Shown: one piece after another, positions 44,045-56,694 of the stretch
Layout: each line of letters opens with the position of its first letter
How positions within the stretch are numbered: position 1 is the stretch's first letter
DNA from: Epiperipatus broadwayi
Lineage: Eukaryota; Onychophora; Udeonychophora; Euonychophora; Peripatidae
Direction: 5' to 3'
DNA: 64,000 nucleotides
Assembly: GCA_028023455.1 (NCBI GenBank)
Contig: JAQFVV010012403.1
Coordinates: 1,118,001-1,182,000, forward strand
Notes under the pieces: model-generated
Seen by the model: the letters and a program-made list of their open reading frames with translations, nothing else
What the model was told of the DNA's origin: nothing
The model's database searches: none
Made by a program: the position numbers and the translations under genes

Positions 44045-44560
44045 TATCATCAACATCATTTTCACTAATATTGATCCACTGCAGGATCAAGATATTTCCA
44101 AGTTTTAATCCAGTTTCTGTGATCTCTAGCTTTTCTTCTTCACATCACACCAGCAAACATTTTTATTTAATTTATCAATCTCATATGTGGACTCTTTTTA
44201 GATTTTTTTTACTATCCCTTAGAATCCAGTTTAAGATATCAACTGTCCACTTATTAGCATCTCTTCTAGCAATTATATCCAGCTCATCTCCATTTCGGTC
44301 TCTTAATTTTTTCAAATGATATCAGTAATTCCTATTTGTTCTCTCACTCATGTATTTCGTTTTCAATCTTTCTTGTGATGCATAACATATATCTTTTCAT
44401 ACTTTGGTCTGAAGTCTGTATATGGCTTTTTTTGTTAAATGTCTCAATTTTAGATTAAAATAAATAAGTACTGGTAAAATACATTAAAAACTTTTCTTTT
44501 CAAATATATAGACATATTTCATTTTAATATTAAGATTTTTCTACCAAAAGCAGTCCACAT
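44045..44560 (-). pseudogene. RTE-type 3' fragment
   Basis: Minus-strand counterpart of the fragment at 9.6 kb. It starts at the common end (CATCAACATCATTTTCACT), runs through CCACTGCAGGATCAAGAT, the block for RPRKR-like and AGHI-like peptides, and the TGATATCAGTAATTCC block (equivalent to GGTATTACTGACCTCATT of the 43.3 kb copy). Broken throughout. It lies 400 bases from an opposite-strand RTE copy. Confidence 0.72.
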
Positions 44561-46180
44561 AAGTTAAATTCTATGATTGATTTTATCCATTATGTTTACA
44601 CCTGTATTAATTGTCTGATTAAATATTTGTAGTTGTTAATTTCTTCTAATGCTACATGGAGCCTTGTAGTAATGGACAATTTGTGATTGAACAGTTGATT
44701 TTTTACTCCTAGACTGTAGGTATATTGGTTTATGTAACCTTTTTTATAGTTTCTGTTAACAACATAATTCTGATACTGGTATAATGTAATTCTTTGAGTT
44801 CGCAATAAAATTTCTTGATAAAAAAAAAGGATAGATTATAATGTATGGAAAATAGATTTAAATCAATTTTTCAATTCGACATTTTACGTTTTGTCGTAAA
44901 ATGAAAGCACATGAAAGCTACCGTGATTAGAATTAACATAAGACTATACTATGTACACCCATGAGAATATAAATGTTTATATAAAACTATGGCAATGATC
45001 TTCAGTGTTTGCCCTTATGCATGGATAATTCTCATATTTATGTTCAAAGCCAACGATTTCAAAATTCAAAAGTTCTGAGATTTTGAATGGCTTATTGGAT
45101 AAACGTACATGTAAGACTATATCAACTTTTACGTAATGGCGTCAAGTATGAGTTAGCTGAGGTATCTTTGGCTTTTTTCGTTATGTATCTAAAACTTTCC
45201 TTTTACCTTATGTAATTTTTTGGTAGCGAGATATCTTTTTTAACCCCAGGAGTCGCAAAGTAAACAATGAATGAGATTATATAAGAAACATATTTTACTA
45301 TTTTCTAAAACAGTTTTTTTTTTTTTGTTATTGAAACTTTTTATTGAAGAAGCAAAAAGTTGAACTTTAATTCAACAAAAATCTAGACATTTTTTTTATT
45401 ATAAGAAAAAAGCAATTCGTCTCTAAGGCTAGCAAAAACTAAAATGAATTACAAAGCAATAAATAATTTTATTAATGGTTTAACTAAGTAACAAAAAAAC
45501 GTAATCTTAGTTTATAAAATGAAAAATCTGACAACTTCTTTGATGTTGAATAATGATTATATATCTTAAAAAACTTTCTTTTTGTAATTACTGTCGGATT
45601 ACTCTGACGGGTTGAAAAAAAATATTTTTTTCTTTATATAGTATGTATCTATATAATTGTTTTAAATTATAAAATGTCTTTATAGACAATTTATGTATGT
45701 ATATATAGATAAAATAAATCTTATTAACAATAATTTCACATGACTTTCTCATTTTCTCAGACGTATATTTTCAAGATCTGTTCTTTTTATTATATTCTAG
45801 AAGTATCTATTTTAAGCTTGAGTAATTAATAAATACAAATTATTATAGTCCCCAAAACAGTTTGCATTTATTATTGAGAACCAAAAGTGAAAAATTAAAT
45901 TTACGTATTACCAACCAGTTTTAGTCCATTTTACTATTCAAGCTAACAGCATGAAATTAAAAACACTCTAAGGTTTTGAACTCAGGCAACATGCTTGCAC
46001 AATTTATATAGATTTGACGCAAGACCATATATTTTAAAAACTTCAGTTTTATATCAACTGCATGTACTTCTATTTTTTTGTCTAGAAAGGTTAATATAAA
46101 AAATAATATCACATGGCTTCCTCTTACGTATCTATGAATACAAATTTAACAGAACACTAATTATTTACAAATTTGAACTT
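44561..46180. other. Mostly unique stretch, CpG-containing
   Basis: From 44870 to 45800 no repeat is recognised and CpG words (ATTTTACGTTTTGTCGTAA, CTACCGTG, TTACGTAATGGCGTC, CTGACGGG) are more frequent than in neighbouring repeats. 45920-46000 contains a diverged unit of minisatellite H. No gene call. Confidence 0.4.
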
Positions 46181-46184
46181 CATA

Positions 46185-46480
46185 GACTCTGTTCTCATGC
46201 TTGTACTGCCATTAGTCAGATACCAATTACTAAACAAGAGAGGAGAATAATATGATTCAAAACATTGTGTTATATACTAACCTCTATATAATTTAATACG
46301 CTGTACAGGCTTACACCCTCCTGCACATAGGATTCGAAGTCAGACTTTCACATGACCCTCAACTTTCCATGCCATCTCATAATGCTGACCCACCTGATCA
46401 CATACATTATTATTTACAGTTGAATGTATTTGAAATTTAAATTTTGTTAAAGACATTTAACATCTAATTTTTGATGAAAA
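46185..46480. mobile_element. Fragments of families B and G
   Basis: 46190-46290: CTCATGCTTGTACTGCCATTAGTCAG, AGAGGAGAATAATA and AAAACATTGTG are the B body. 46310-46405 (minus): GGATTCGAAGTCAGACTTTCACATGACCC and CCATCTCATAATGCTGA are the G tail, with GTTCAAACC changed. 46405-46480: TTATTTACAGTTGAATGTATTTGAAATTTAAA returns to B. The order indicates a G insertion into a B copy. Confidence 0.68.
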
Positions 46481-46794
46481 AACAGAACCAGGTAAAAATT
46501 TATAAGATGTATTTCTTCATAATTAATAACATGGGAGCATTTTTACATCATCTGCATAAACTTTTTACTATTTTCATATTACTTTTAGAATTTCCTAAAA
46601 TCTGAGTTGATAAAACATGCTTTCTTACATAATTAATTGTTATTCACACTCTTTTAATTTATATTTCTGTGATGCACACATTTACTGTATCTATAATTCT
46701 GTTGTTGAGATAATACTATGAGTATTTTAAGCACATTACCAAATTCACCTCTTCCTTTATTTTGTTGTAATATCTTATATAAATGCAATTTATT

Positions 46795-47335
46795 CACTAC
46801 TTTGAACACTTTTTAGCAAACACCTTTTATTGTAGAATACACAATCTTATGTTTTGACTGTCCTGCAGTCTTCTTCAGAGCTGTCAAATCCTATTGATGA
46901 ACACTATTATTCAACTTTATTAACAAAAAAGTGAAACCTAAATATAAGCAGCATTCTCCTTGTCTCCTCCAAGACAATTTTTATTCTTGGCAGCCAAGAA
47001 TAAATGTTGTCTCAGAGGAAACAAAGAAAATGGTGCTTATATTGAGGTTTCACTCAGCCAAGAATAAACATTAACTCAGAGGAAACAAAGAGAATGCTGA
47101 TTATATTGAGGTTTCACTCAGCCAAGAATAAACATTGTCTCAGAAGAGACAAAGAGAATGCTGATTATATTGAGGTTTCACTTTTTTGTTAATAAAGTTG
47201 AATAATATTGTTCATCAATAGTGTTTGACAGCTCTGAAGAAGACTGCAGGACAGTCAAAACATAAGATTGTGTATTCATGTAGATACAATAAAAGATTTT
47301 TGCTAAAAAGTGTTCAAAGTGGTGGATAATTTGTA
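46795..47335. mobile_element. Family C foldback with internal 64-bp tandem
   Basis: Inverted arms: TTGAACACTTTTTAGCAAA, CACAATCTTATGTTTTGACTGTCCTGCAGTCTTCTTCAGAGCTGT on the left mirror the same words inverted at 47215-47320. Inside, a 64-bp unit (GCCAAGAATAAA.., CTCAGAGGAAACAAAGA, ATTGAGGTTTCACT) occurs three times on the right (46993, 47057, 47121) and once inverted on the left (46926-46992). The phrase CTCTGAAGAAGACTGCAGGACAGTCAAAAC is hammerhead-like in order but lacks G12. No protein. Confidence 0.83.
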
Positions 47336-48625
47336 TTTTAAACATGTTCATTTATGATACTCATACAAGTGCACAAGCTTTATCAGTAGTTGCTATTTGA
47401 ACAAAATACAATAGGGTTGACATTCTGATAATCTCCCACTAAACAAAACCAAGCAGTAAATTATTACTACTATTTCACCAAATCCAATAAACTTATTTAT
47501 TGCATGACTCTTGTATAAGTGTGTTAGCAGTTTAGTAAAATGAATATAAAAGTGTAATTAAATTTTTTGTCTATGCCAAGTGAAAGAATCAAAGTGTGAT
47601 CACTACCCAAAATAATATTTCATCAACATGAGAAAAAGAGTGATTTAGTGTCTCATTAAAAAGCATCTATTTATCGCAGACTTATAAGATCTACATGCGG
47701 CTTTATATGACTTAAAGAGTGAATATCTTAGATTTCAGAGGTTAAAATCATTAGATCACTAATTTCAATTTTATGCTTATCAGTGTAGTCATATAAACTA
47801 AAGTATTCATATTCCTACTCAAAGATATTTAAAGTCTTATATATTTATGAGTGCATATATCTGTTACAGATCTATATGTGGGTATTTAAGTGCCTGCTAA
47901 CAGTTTGTTATTTAACTAATACATAAAAATGTTAATATATACATTTTAATTTGTGACCTATGACATTACAAAGCTAATATGATTAATTTAGAAGAACTTC
48001 TTTGGAATCTGTAATAAATCAATCATTGGGTGGAATTCATGGACCAAAAGTTGAATAGTACATGTACTGAACTGACAAAGCTGGGCCATGACAATGGATC
48101 TTGAGCTCCAAAATCTTGTATCAAACAATGTGGGCCCTCTGCTATAATGTCTACTCAATATAAATATGATTCAAACCTATTCTGATTAAAGATAGGAGTT
48201 TTTGGGGATTTGATACCGCAAGTACAAGAGGTTCACTTGAAACTAACCCTGTGAGCTTTATATTGTCACAGTTCACAGTTTGGCCTTAATAATTTACATT
48301 TAATTAAATCATGAGCTAGTATAGTGCACTTTAAATGTTCTGATTTATTTATATGTGCATGATGACTATAGATATGTATATGCAATGATAATTTTAAATA
48401 AATTTCTCTCTTTTTATCACACATACAATTGTTGCAACACTATCCTCAGTATGATAATCATAAATTCAATAGTCATTTTGCTAAATTATGGTGCTTGGAT
48501 TAATTGTTAAGCATGGTGAATGTTTTAGACCTATATTACTCATGAGGTCATGTGACCTGAACTTAAGATTGATTATATTGCTCCAGTTTTTACTAATAAG
48601 AAAGATAATAAAAACAAAAAAAAAT
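47336..48625. other. Spacer, no feature recognised
   Basis: A+T-rich. 48000-48260 is more balanced (GGGCCATGACAATGG, TGTGGGCCCTCTGC), with no domain or repeat. Nothing called. Confidence 0.4.
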
Positions 48626-48629
48626 GAAG

Positions 48630-48915
48630 AAAAATATGTATAATTGAATGACTTTATTGCATGGGAGTTCATAAAACACTTGAATACGAGATCTGACAGA
48701 ATTGAGCAAGATTCAAGAACTTTAACCTCCAGAGCATTAAACTACATGGTAAATATTATAGAATATTAAATAAAATAAATACTCAAATGGCTTTATTACT
48801 CAAAAGTTCATAAAACTTTGAGTACTGGAAGTGTCAGCATTGGAGTCATTTCAGGGACTTTACATTCTAGAATCTCACACCTTACTACTGCACTAAATCA
48901 CACAGTGTAATAACA
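48630..48915 (-). mobile_element. Two SINE family E copies in tandem
   Basis: Two minus-strand copies, each ending in AATAAAG preceded by TTTTATGAAC (48640-48770 and 48775-48910). The head of each (AGTTTAATGCTCTGGAGG; TTTAGTGCAGTAGTAAGG) is a diverged tRNA-like A-box region. The shared middle is CAATTCTGTCAGATCTCG or a variant. A similar copy is at 62260-62400 and a tRNA-headed one at 23583-23790. Confidence 0.7.
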
Positions 48916-49404
48916 TTGTTAATTATTGTAGAATATTATTATTATTCATTCAATAAAAGTACATTCAAAAATTTAATTTGAACATGTCACTTAAAATATA
49001 GATGAATGCATGCATCCCCTGGATTCAAGGGCACTTTTTAAAAAATCAAGAAAACATTGTGGACATTGTTAAATTATAGGCAAATATAAGAAAGTGTCTG
49101 GAGTAAATGCGAGAATTATATGCTGCTTTTATTGATGAGATTAAAGTATTTGAATTAATTAATTAATTAAAAACATTTTTGACAATGTTTAAAGTTTTCT
49201 GGTTACCTACTCAAGTTTATTCATATTATACAGTTTTTATGTGATTAAGTAAGATAAAATATTATTACTGATGGAGGAAAAACAAGGGCCTTTGAAATTG
49301 ATGTTAAATCATGATGCACACTAGCTTCAATTTTGCTTTTCACTTCTATGGTACTAGTTTTTGAAATTATTTATCATTAGCTTCATTTTATTGGCTTCTA
49401 GTAT
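48916..49404. other. Spacer
   Basis: A+T-rich; short (TTAA)n run at 49155-49172. Nothing recognised. Confidence 0.45.
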
Positions 49405-49610
49405 TTGTTTAGATGATCTATGCAGATGAAAACATAATCCATTAAATTAATCATAAAATTACACTCTGATGTAATGATTTATGATAGTTAGATTAAATTA
49501 AAATATTGCTATGTGCTTAAAAAGAAAGTATTTGTATAAATTTATTTTATTAATGTTTACTTATGAATGTAAGACTGTCCCATGGGCTTAGTGCAGTAAT
49601 AGAGTTACAC
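49405..49610 (+). pseudogene. RTE-type scrap
   Basis: GCAGATGAAAACATAATCCATTAAATTAATCATAAAATTA corresponds to the DNA around NTDENIMDEINYRIK at 43.08-43.13 kb. LKRKYL..., FTYECKTVP (49515-49580) corresponds to LKRKIFNECVLQVLTYGSETW. About 200 bases remain. Confidence 0.62.
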
Positions 49611-49735
49611 ATTCGACGGTCAAGGTGCATAAATTGTGGCCAGCTCCATCATTTCCAGCACCCAAATTTCTTATGAGATGAATTTCTGAACAATAAATCA
49701 CTTAATTATTTTATTATGTTACTTTAAAACTAAAT
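49611..49735. other. Short spacer
   Basis: A short stretch with GCACCCAAATTTCTTATGAGATG. Nothing recognised; it may still be mariner flank. Confidence 0.35.
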
Positions 49736-49739
49736 AGAG

Positions 49740-50295
49740 AAGCAATATAGTGATTTCAACCCATAAAAAATATATGATGATATTATGAGGCATGGTAATT
49801 TAATTCATGGAATGTATCTTTATAATATACACATACACATGAAAGCTTACACTAGTGGCTATTGTCACCTTCAAAGTATTCCTCTTGTGCATTTATATAC
49901 TGATTAAAATGACATGCACATTTCTGGAAGCACACCTGGAACTCATTTTCAGAAATATTGTTGAACAGCCATCTCACATATTTTTAGATAGTATAAATAA
50001 CCAAAAATCATAGGGAAATAAATCAGGTGAATAGGCAATATTGTCTAGCTGTGTAATTGTTTTTTTGGTCCAAAAGTCCCTCACAATGAGAGTCCTATGA
50101 CTTGATATTAATACATTGCTGAAAATTTTTATGCCAAAGTGTATGCATAGATATTTGTTAACTTCACAACAGCTAACTAACAACTATCTCTTTACACATG
50201 TGTTATCTTAAGCATATTTAAACATGAATATGCATGTATTTTTGATTCAAGTAGGTCACAAGTGATACCATATTGCCATTCCAGGAATTAAATTG
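49740..50295 (-). pseudogene. mariner-type transposase remnant
   Basis: The minus frame 50183-49974 includes SSHRTLIVRDFWTKKTITQLDNIAYSPDLFPYDFWLF. The block VREFL.K..I..L.HP.YSPDLAP.DFWLF is the conserved third-Asp region of mariner (DD34D), with the Asp in YDFW. After a frameshift, CFQKCACHFNQYINAQEEYFEGDNSH and a stop (near 49853) is the mariner C-terminus (KRW..CI...G.YFEGD). The first two catalytic Asp and the DNA-binding N-terminus are not readable. Inactive. CCAGGAATTAAATTGTCACAC near 50280 may be close to one end. Confidence 0.85.
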
Positions 50296-50384
50296 TCACA
50301 CTTTGTATATTAGCATAAGGAGGGATTAAATACCAATAACATGGATGCAAATATAAACATATATCTTTAACAACATTGAAAAAA

Positions 50385-50600
50385 TAAATCACTAAAAGAA
50401 ATAATAATAAACGGATTACTGAAGGAGTAAAGCAGATTTCAAGATGTTACAAAATACCCAAAATCAGATCGTAGGTGAGATGGGTAGGTGTTTTGTAGAG
50501 AAGAAAAAATTATGGACTCAAGAAATAGAATTAAACTTGAAGTGATCTTTATACTGAGGTGATAGGTGATTATTTAAAATGATGATGATGATACATAAAT
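50385..50600 (+). pseudogene. RTE-type 3' scrap
   Basis: GTAGGTGAGATGGGTAGGTG, TTTTGTAGAGAAGAAAAAAT, AAACTTGAAGTGATCTTTAT and the final AAAATGATGATGATGATA follow the DNA order of the RTE 3' end (HVRWMD, WRREAK, KLGETFI, end). Highly diverged. Confidence 0.6.
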
Positions 50601-51209
50601 ATTCACAGACTATATACTTCCTCTTTAGCTGAAAGTTAAAAATAATTTAAATAACTATCTTTTTTTTTAAAATTGGAACTCTTTGGATATGATTATCTCA
50701 CAAATGGAATGTAAATTAAACAAAATATTATAAGAATTGTTTATATAAATATAACATTAATCTTAATATGTTTTTACTCTTTCGAATAATCAATTATATA
50801 GATAATCATAATGAATTTAAGTAGGTTTTAATATTCTTAAGTAGTGACACACATCTTGGTAAACAATTTTTTTAAAAAAAAAAAAAGGTTGCAATTTATA
50901 TTGTCATTAAAAAAATATTATTTTAAAATATTTATAATATCAATATGAATACTTTTATTATTATCATCTTCAAAATACTGTTTTTTATATACATACTTCT
51001 CAGAGATTATAGAATAATTGCTTCATACATAAAACAAACATATTATGAACATATGTATTAAATGCCATCAGCTAATAAAACAATTACATTAAATATTAAA
51101 TGACATCAACTATTCTAGCTAAATAGTTGGTTTATAAAAGTGAAAAAAAAGAATATCTAGTTACCATATCTTATATAAAGAATAAAACAGGCAAATATCT
51201 TACTACATC
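50601..51209. other. A+T-rich spacer
   Basis: Nothing recognised. Confidence 0.45.
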
Positions 51210-51211
51210 TT

Positions 51212-51910
51212 ATGTTTTGGTACTTGTGAGTTTTCAGGTAACCAAGATGGCAGCTGTATTTATGATAAATATACAGTTTCGGGGGCCTCCAAAAATGTTT
51301 AAAAAAATGTCTGCTAGGATATCATATTTAATCATTATATTTTATTTTTTATTACTGTTATTTTAAAAAAAGAAATTATTGTGGAAAAATTAATTATATT
51401 TGCTATTTTTTTTTTTTTTTGGATTAAGATATTAACAGAAAAGGGGGGGGTACAATATTTACACTTTATTCATGTCAGCAGCTTGCAATCATATTGTGAT
51501 CATTAAAGCACATTTTTTGAGAGGGCAGGATCCTATACCTTTGGAAATAGTTCACTGCATTATGGTCTGTGACAGGAAGATCCCAAATTTTTATTATTAT
51601 GACAATTCACCAAAAAAACTGTTGACAAAAGAAAATACCTGAATTGAATCAAAGAATCACAATGTTAAACACATCTTGTCACTTCCAATGTTATATAATA
51701 TAATTTTTAAAAAAAAAAAATAAAATAAAGCTTCTTAATAAAATTTATTGGAATTTATTCCTTTTTTAAAAATTTAATAATCGATTTATTAATTTTATTT
51801 TAATTTAACAACTAATATATATTTGGTAGATTATAGACTGAAACTGTACATTTATCAAATATATGGGATGCCATCTTGGTTTACTTGAAAACTTACAAGT
51901 ATCCATTTTG
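51212..51910. mobile_element. Inverted-repeat element, about 700 bp
   Basis: Terminal inverted repeats of about 65 bases: GGTACTTGTGAGTTTTCAGG, AACCAAGATGGCA and TGATAAATATACAGTTTC on the left face GAAACTGTACATTTATCA, TGCCATCTTGGTTT and ACTTGAAAACTTACAAGTA on the right. The interior has no protein; the 79-codon frame 51127-51366 only spans the left end. A non-autonomous DNA transposon or MITE. Only one copy is in the window. Confidence 0.78.
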
Positions 51911-53330
51911 ATTTGAACAAATCTTTTTCATGGGATTCTAAAGATAAAAAATCAATCCCAAATATTTATACAGTAGTAGTGATAAATATTTTAATTAACA
52001 ATGTGTAAATACTTAAATTTCAAGATAGATAAAATAAAATTCTAAAACAAACTTAAATTTCTACAACTTAAAAGCTGTTGGGGAAAAATTCCTTAAGTAT
52101 ATTATTTTAATAATTCATCTTCATATGCTTTTATCCATAAAAAAAATTAAGTGCATAAATCTAAACTAGTTTACCTTTATGAAATTCTATGGATTAAGTG
52201 ACACCTAATATATAAATTCTTTATCCAAATAATCATTTGTTGAAAATATTTTTACATCTTACTTTCTATTTAACTTATAAAAATTAAACTTGTATTTTTA
52301 AAGATATTAATTTTTTTCCCTTGATATTTAAATTATTACACATCATTTCATGTATGTTAGTGTAAATGTTTGGGGTTGAATTTTTCATTTTTTGAACCAC
52401 TTAAAAAGACTTGTTCAAGTCAAAACTCATGATATGATGAAATATTAATTTAATCAATAAATCACATATTTGACTAGAATGTGGAACCTAATAACTCTTA
52501 TATTTGTTGAGAGTTGTTGAATGTTTGTAACTAATATTAGCATAGGATTTTTTAATATCCTACATTCTGCAGTAATGCCTTTATTAATATTTTATTTTGA
52601 AAAAAAAATCTGAAAAGATCAATATCTTTGGGACAGTTGGATAAAATCAATCATCTTTCCTCTATTGTTCTCAAAGAAAATATTTTAAAAGTATTACAGC
52701 ATTATTGAATATGCTTCATGCAAAACTCATTTGACATTATCATATGTCAAAATTGACATGGTATTAAAATTTTTTCAAATATTTTAATAATTTTAAAGCA
52801 AATATCAGATTTTAAAGCAGAATTTGATGGATTTATTCCAAATCCATCTTCATTTATTCACATTAAAAAAAATAAATAAAAAAGAATTCCTTCATTTTCT
52901 GAAAAGAGTGTTATCATTAGTAATATTTGCAAACTTCATTCATATTTACAAGACAGATTTTAAATATTTATAATATTCAAATGTGATTTTTTTAAATATT
53001 ATTTATGTATAAAATTAAATTTAAAAAAAAAACAATTCCAATTTCTTGATTTTCAGCATAAAATAAAAATTATAATAGTAAATGTCAGAAATTAAAAGAG
53101 TTAACATTAGTAGGTGTTATTTCATTTATTATAATCTGGACTGAGATTTATGCACTTAATAAGTACTGTAAGATGCTATTTAGGATAACAGTCATGCCAT
53201 AGGATGGCTGATGCTTTTATTTATTGATATATTAAGATTTTGAAAATTGTAGAGTTAATTCTATTATTTTATTTAATATATTAGAATAAAGTATATTAAT
53301 TAAAAATATATATACTTTTAAATCATTACT
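51911..53330. other. A+T-rich spacer
   Basis: No gene or repeat recognised. TTTAAATTTCAAGATAG/ACTTAAATTTCTACAACTT at 52010-52070 is a weak local repeat. Confidence 0.45.
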
Positions 53331-53334
53331 GCCA

Positions 53335-53430
53335 TAACAATGACTACACACAAGCAAAACTCTCCATACAGTAGCGCCACTCAGTGCAAGACAGAATAAT
53401 CATAAAGAATGGTAATCATGTGACATATAA
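53335..53430 (-). mobile_element. Family A end fragment
   Basis: AGCAAAACTCTCCATACAGTAGCGCCACTCAGTGCAAG is the terminal block of family A in minus orientation (compare GGCTTGCACTGAGTGGCACT at 21705). GGTAATCATGTGACAT resembles the A distal end. The ribozyme part is missing. Confidence 0.72.
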
Positions 53431-54680
53431 TAGTTCATAACCATGATTACCAAAAACATCAATATTTCACTGTTAAAATTTAAAAAGCTGATTTTTTTTA
53501 CTTATTTGGATAATATTGGCTTTCTCATTTGCCATATTTTCATTTTGCATAATAAACCAAGCATCTTTGATTTTTTTTCTTTCTACACAAACTACATCAA
53601 CGATAACTGGATGGAATATATGTCCACATATTTCTTTCATGATTGTAAAATATAGATGCCCTTGTAAAATTAGTTTTAGCATTTTTGTACACAAATAAAT
53701 GCTATACCATTCTTATCAATAATTTTGAGAGTATACATAGGGACAATTCACTTAACTATATCCCATAGTATATATGACATCTGGTTGATCCATCTTATCT
53801 TTATCTTTTATATTAGTAATCTATTCAAATTCATAAGCAACCTAAAAGACACATTGAACTTATCTCCATATTTCAGTCCAATTTGATTTCTAATACTTGA
53901 CACATATGGTAATGATATGGAGTGCACATATGTAAACTATGAGGAAACTAAGACAAATTCGAGATAAGAATAATGTAGTATTGACATATGTATAAAAAAG
54001 CTCAAAACAAATTAAGAAATATGTCCTTATTTTATAACTGTAAAAGAAATATTGGCGTAGATTTGCTCTAGGTTTATTGTACAAATGAACTCATGATAAA
54101 TCAGAAAGCCAATAACATTCAAATAAGTGAAAAATAGAGTTTTGAAATTTTAACAGTGAAATATTATTGTTGTTCATAACTATAATTAAAACATGCACAC
54201 ATTAAAATTATACTTCATTTTTAAAATTAATTTTATACTTTATTTTTTGAGTATTGATGTAGAATCCCTGCCAGAAGGTTGCCAAGTGTTTTAATTTAAA
54301 TAATCCATTTTCAGGGTCAAAGTACTTATTTACATTTTTTTTTACCTCAAAATTATTTTTTCGAACATGTGTAGCTTGTTAACTTTAATAAAAATATTAA
54401 TGAATGTATTCAAAATTGAATGTTAATTTTAAAAAATTTAAATACATTTTTTAATAATTTTCATTCATAATATAATGTCCAAACAATAACACATGTTGAA
54501 CATGTAACACAAACAGGTAACACATGCCTAAAAGTATCATGATTTTTAACATTCTTTTTTGCCCTGTCATTTTTGGAAATATGATTAAAATCTGGAATCT
54601 CCTTGACAGATCAAGATGCAGAGAAATATTTTCAAATTATGTGATAACACCTGCCTGAAAAATGTGTGATAATGGGCACA
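53431..54680. other. A+T-rich spacer
   Basis: Three overlapping open frames of 60-73 codons at 53443-53700 lie on both strands and show no domain. Nothing called. Confidence 0.45.
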
Positions 54681-54689
54681 ATATGACAA

Positions 54690-55315
54690 TTTATATGTGA
54701 ATGAAGATGCAATAGCAGTGTTATGTGCAAACATGTTCTAAGTGCCTATCTATTTGAAAAGGAATGTGGTTAGAATGCTCCAAAATATTGTATGTAATGA
54801 AATAACATCCACAGAATGAGAAAAAACCCAAATAGGTATGTCATACAAAACTATCATTCATTGGAATGAGTACCTGCATAAAGTTTGTGCCTTCAGCTGT
54901 TTATTTAGGCCACAGAGGCCCTAACCAAATAGTGGAAGTTGACAAAAGTCAGGGTGAATACTTCTACAGCAGTGCTTATTTGGCAGATTACACAGAGGGA
55001 CCAGTGAGTGCTTCATTGTAACTTTAAAATAGAACAGCACCCATTCTTATGAACACCTTCAAAGCAATTGTTATTGATGGATCTATTATTTTTTTTAGAC
55101 TGAAAGGGGTATAAGAATGAGGAATTACACCATTCTGAATTTAAGATTTCAAAGTAAATTTCAGGTATAACTTTGTGGTATGCATCCAGGTTGTGGGGTT
55201 TGGAAAAATGGCAAAATGAGAAGCACTGGGGAATTGCGAGATAGCACATTGATTCCTATTTAGCCAAATTTATATGGCGTCACTGCATAAAAAAGAAAAT
55301 GCATTTGTGTGTTTG
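54690..55315 (+). pseudogene. Second Merlin-type transposase remnant
   Basis: GHRGPNQIVEVDKSQGEYFY holds the first catalytic Asp (54941-54943). SDGW-like VIDGSI near 55070 may be the relic of the second. WGLEKWQNEKHWGIAR and, after a stop, HIDSYLAKFIWRHC (55194-55285) are the C-terminal block following the catalytic Glu. The same peptide order as in the 30.6-31.5 kb copy, but a different sequence at most positions, so the two are old, separate insertions. Upstream, NEDAIAVLCANMF and ECG..., LQNIVC (54700-54800) may be N-terminal parts (compare KEC.W.EGSRI at 30810). The 78-codon minus frame 55013-55249 is a shadow. Confidence 0.8.
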
Positions 55316-55555
55316 TTATAATTTGCTAAATCATGTTTTTTTAAATGTTCTTTACTTGCATTAAAATTTTTTTAATTATAACTCTTGGAATTTTGTGTTT
55401 CTTTATCATTTTAATAAATTTTTAAAAAAAATTAACTTAGAATCAGCCATATTGTTTTTATCATGTATTAAAAGCCTCTGAGAATGGATTATTTAAAATA
55501 AAACACTTAGCAAGTTCCTGGCAGAGATTATAGTGGGTGTATAATTGATACAACA
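55316..55555. other. Spacer
   Basis: Nothing recognised. It leads into the TATC array. Confidence 0.45.
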
Positions 55556-56462
<907 letters not shown>

Positions 56463-56606
56463 AATATGAATATACTGTCTTATTGATTATAAAAGTATTA
56501 CATTTAATAATAATGTGTAAACAAAAGTAACAAAAGTTGCACTAAGATGAAAAAAAATTTTTTTTTGGGACCATAGGGTATGTTATTATATTTAACTTCA
56601 AATAAA

Positions 56607-56690
56607 ACAATGGCATCCATAAATTAATTAATTCAATCACTAATTTTAAAAATAATGATTGAATTAATTAATTCATGGATGCCCCCTCCC
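56607..56690. repeat. Short hairpin, 28-base arms
   Basis: GGCATCCATAAATTAATTAA and TTCAATCA on the left pair with TGATTGAATTAATTAATTCATGGATGCC on the right, with one mismatch, across a loop of about 17 bases. A single copy in the window. Could be a tiny foldback or a structured transcript end. Confidence 0.7.
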
Positions 56691-56694
56691 TCAA

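Noticed and set aside
47215-47260. CTGAAGAAGACTG..CAGTCAAAAC in family C as a ribozyme
   Set aside because: Helix II is good, but G12 is A in both arms, an extra A precedes helix II, and no UH plus helix I strand was found. Kept only as hammerhead-like.
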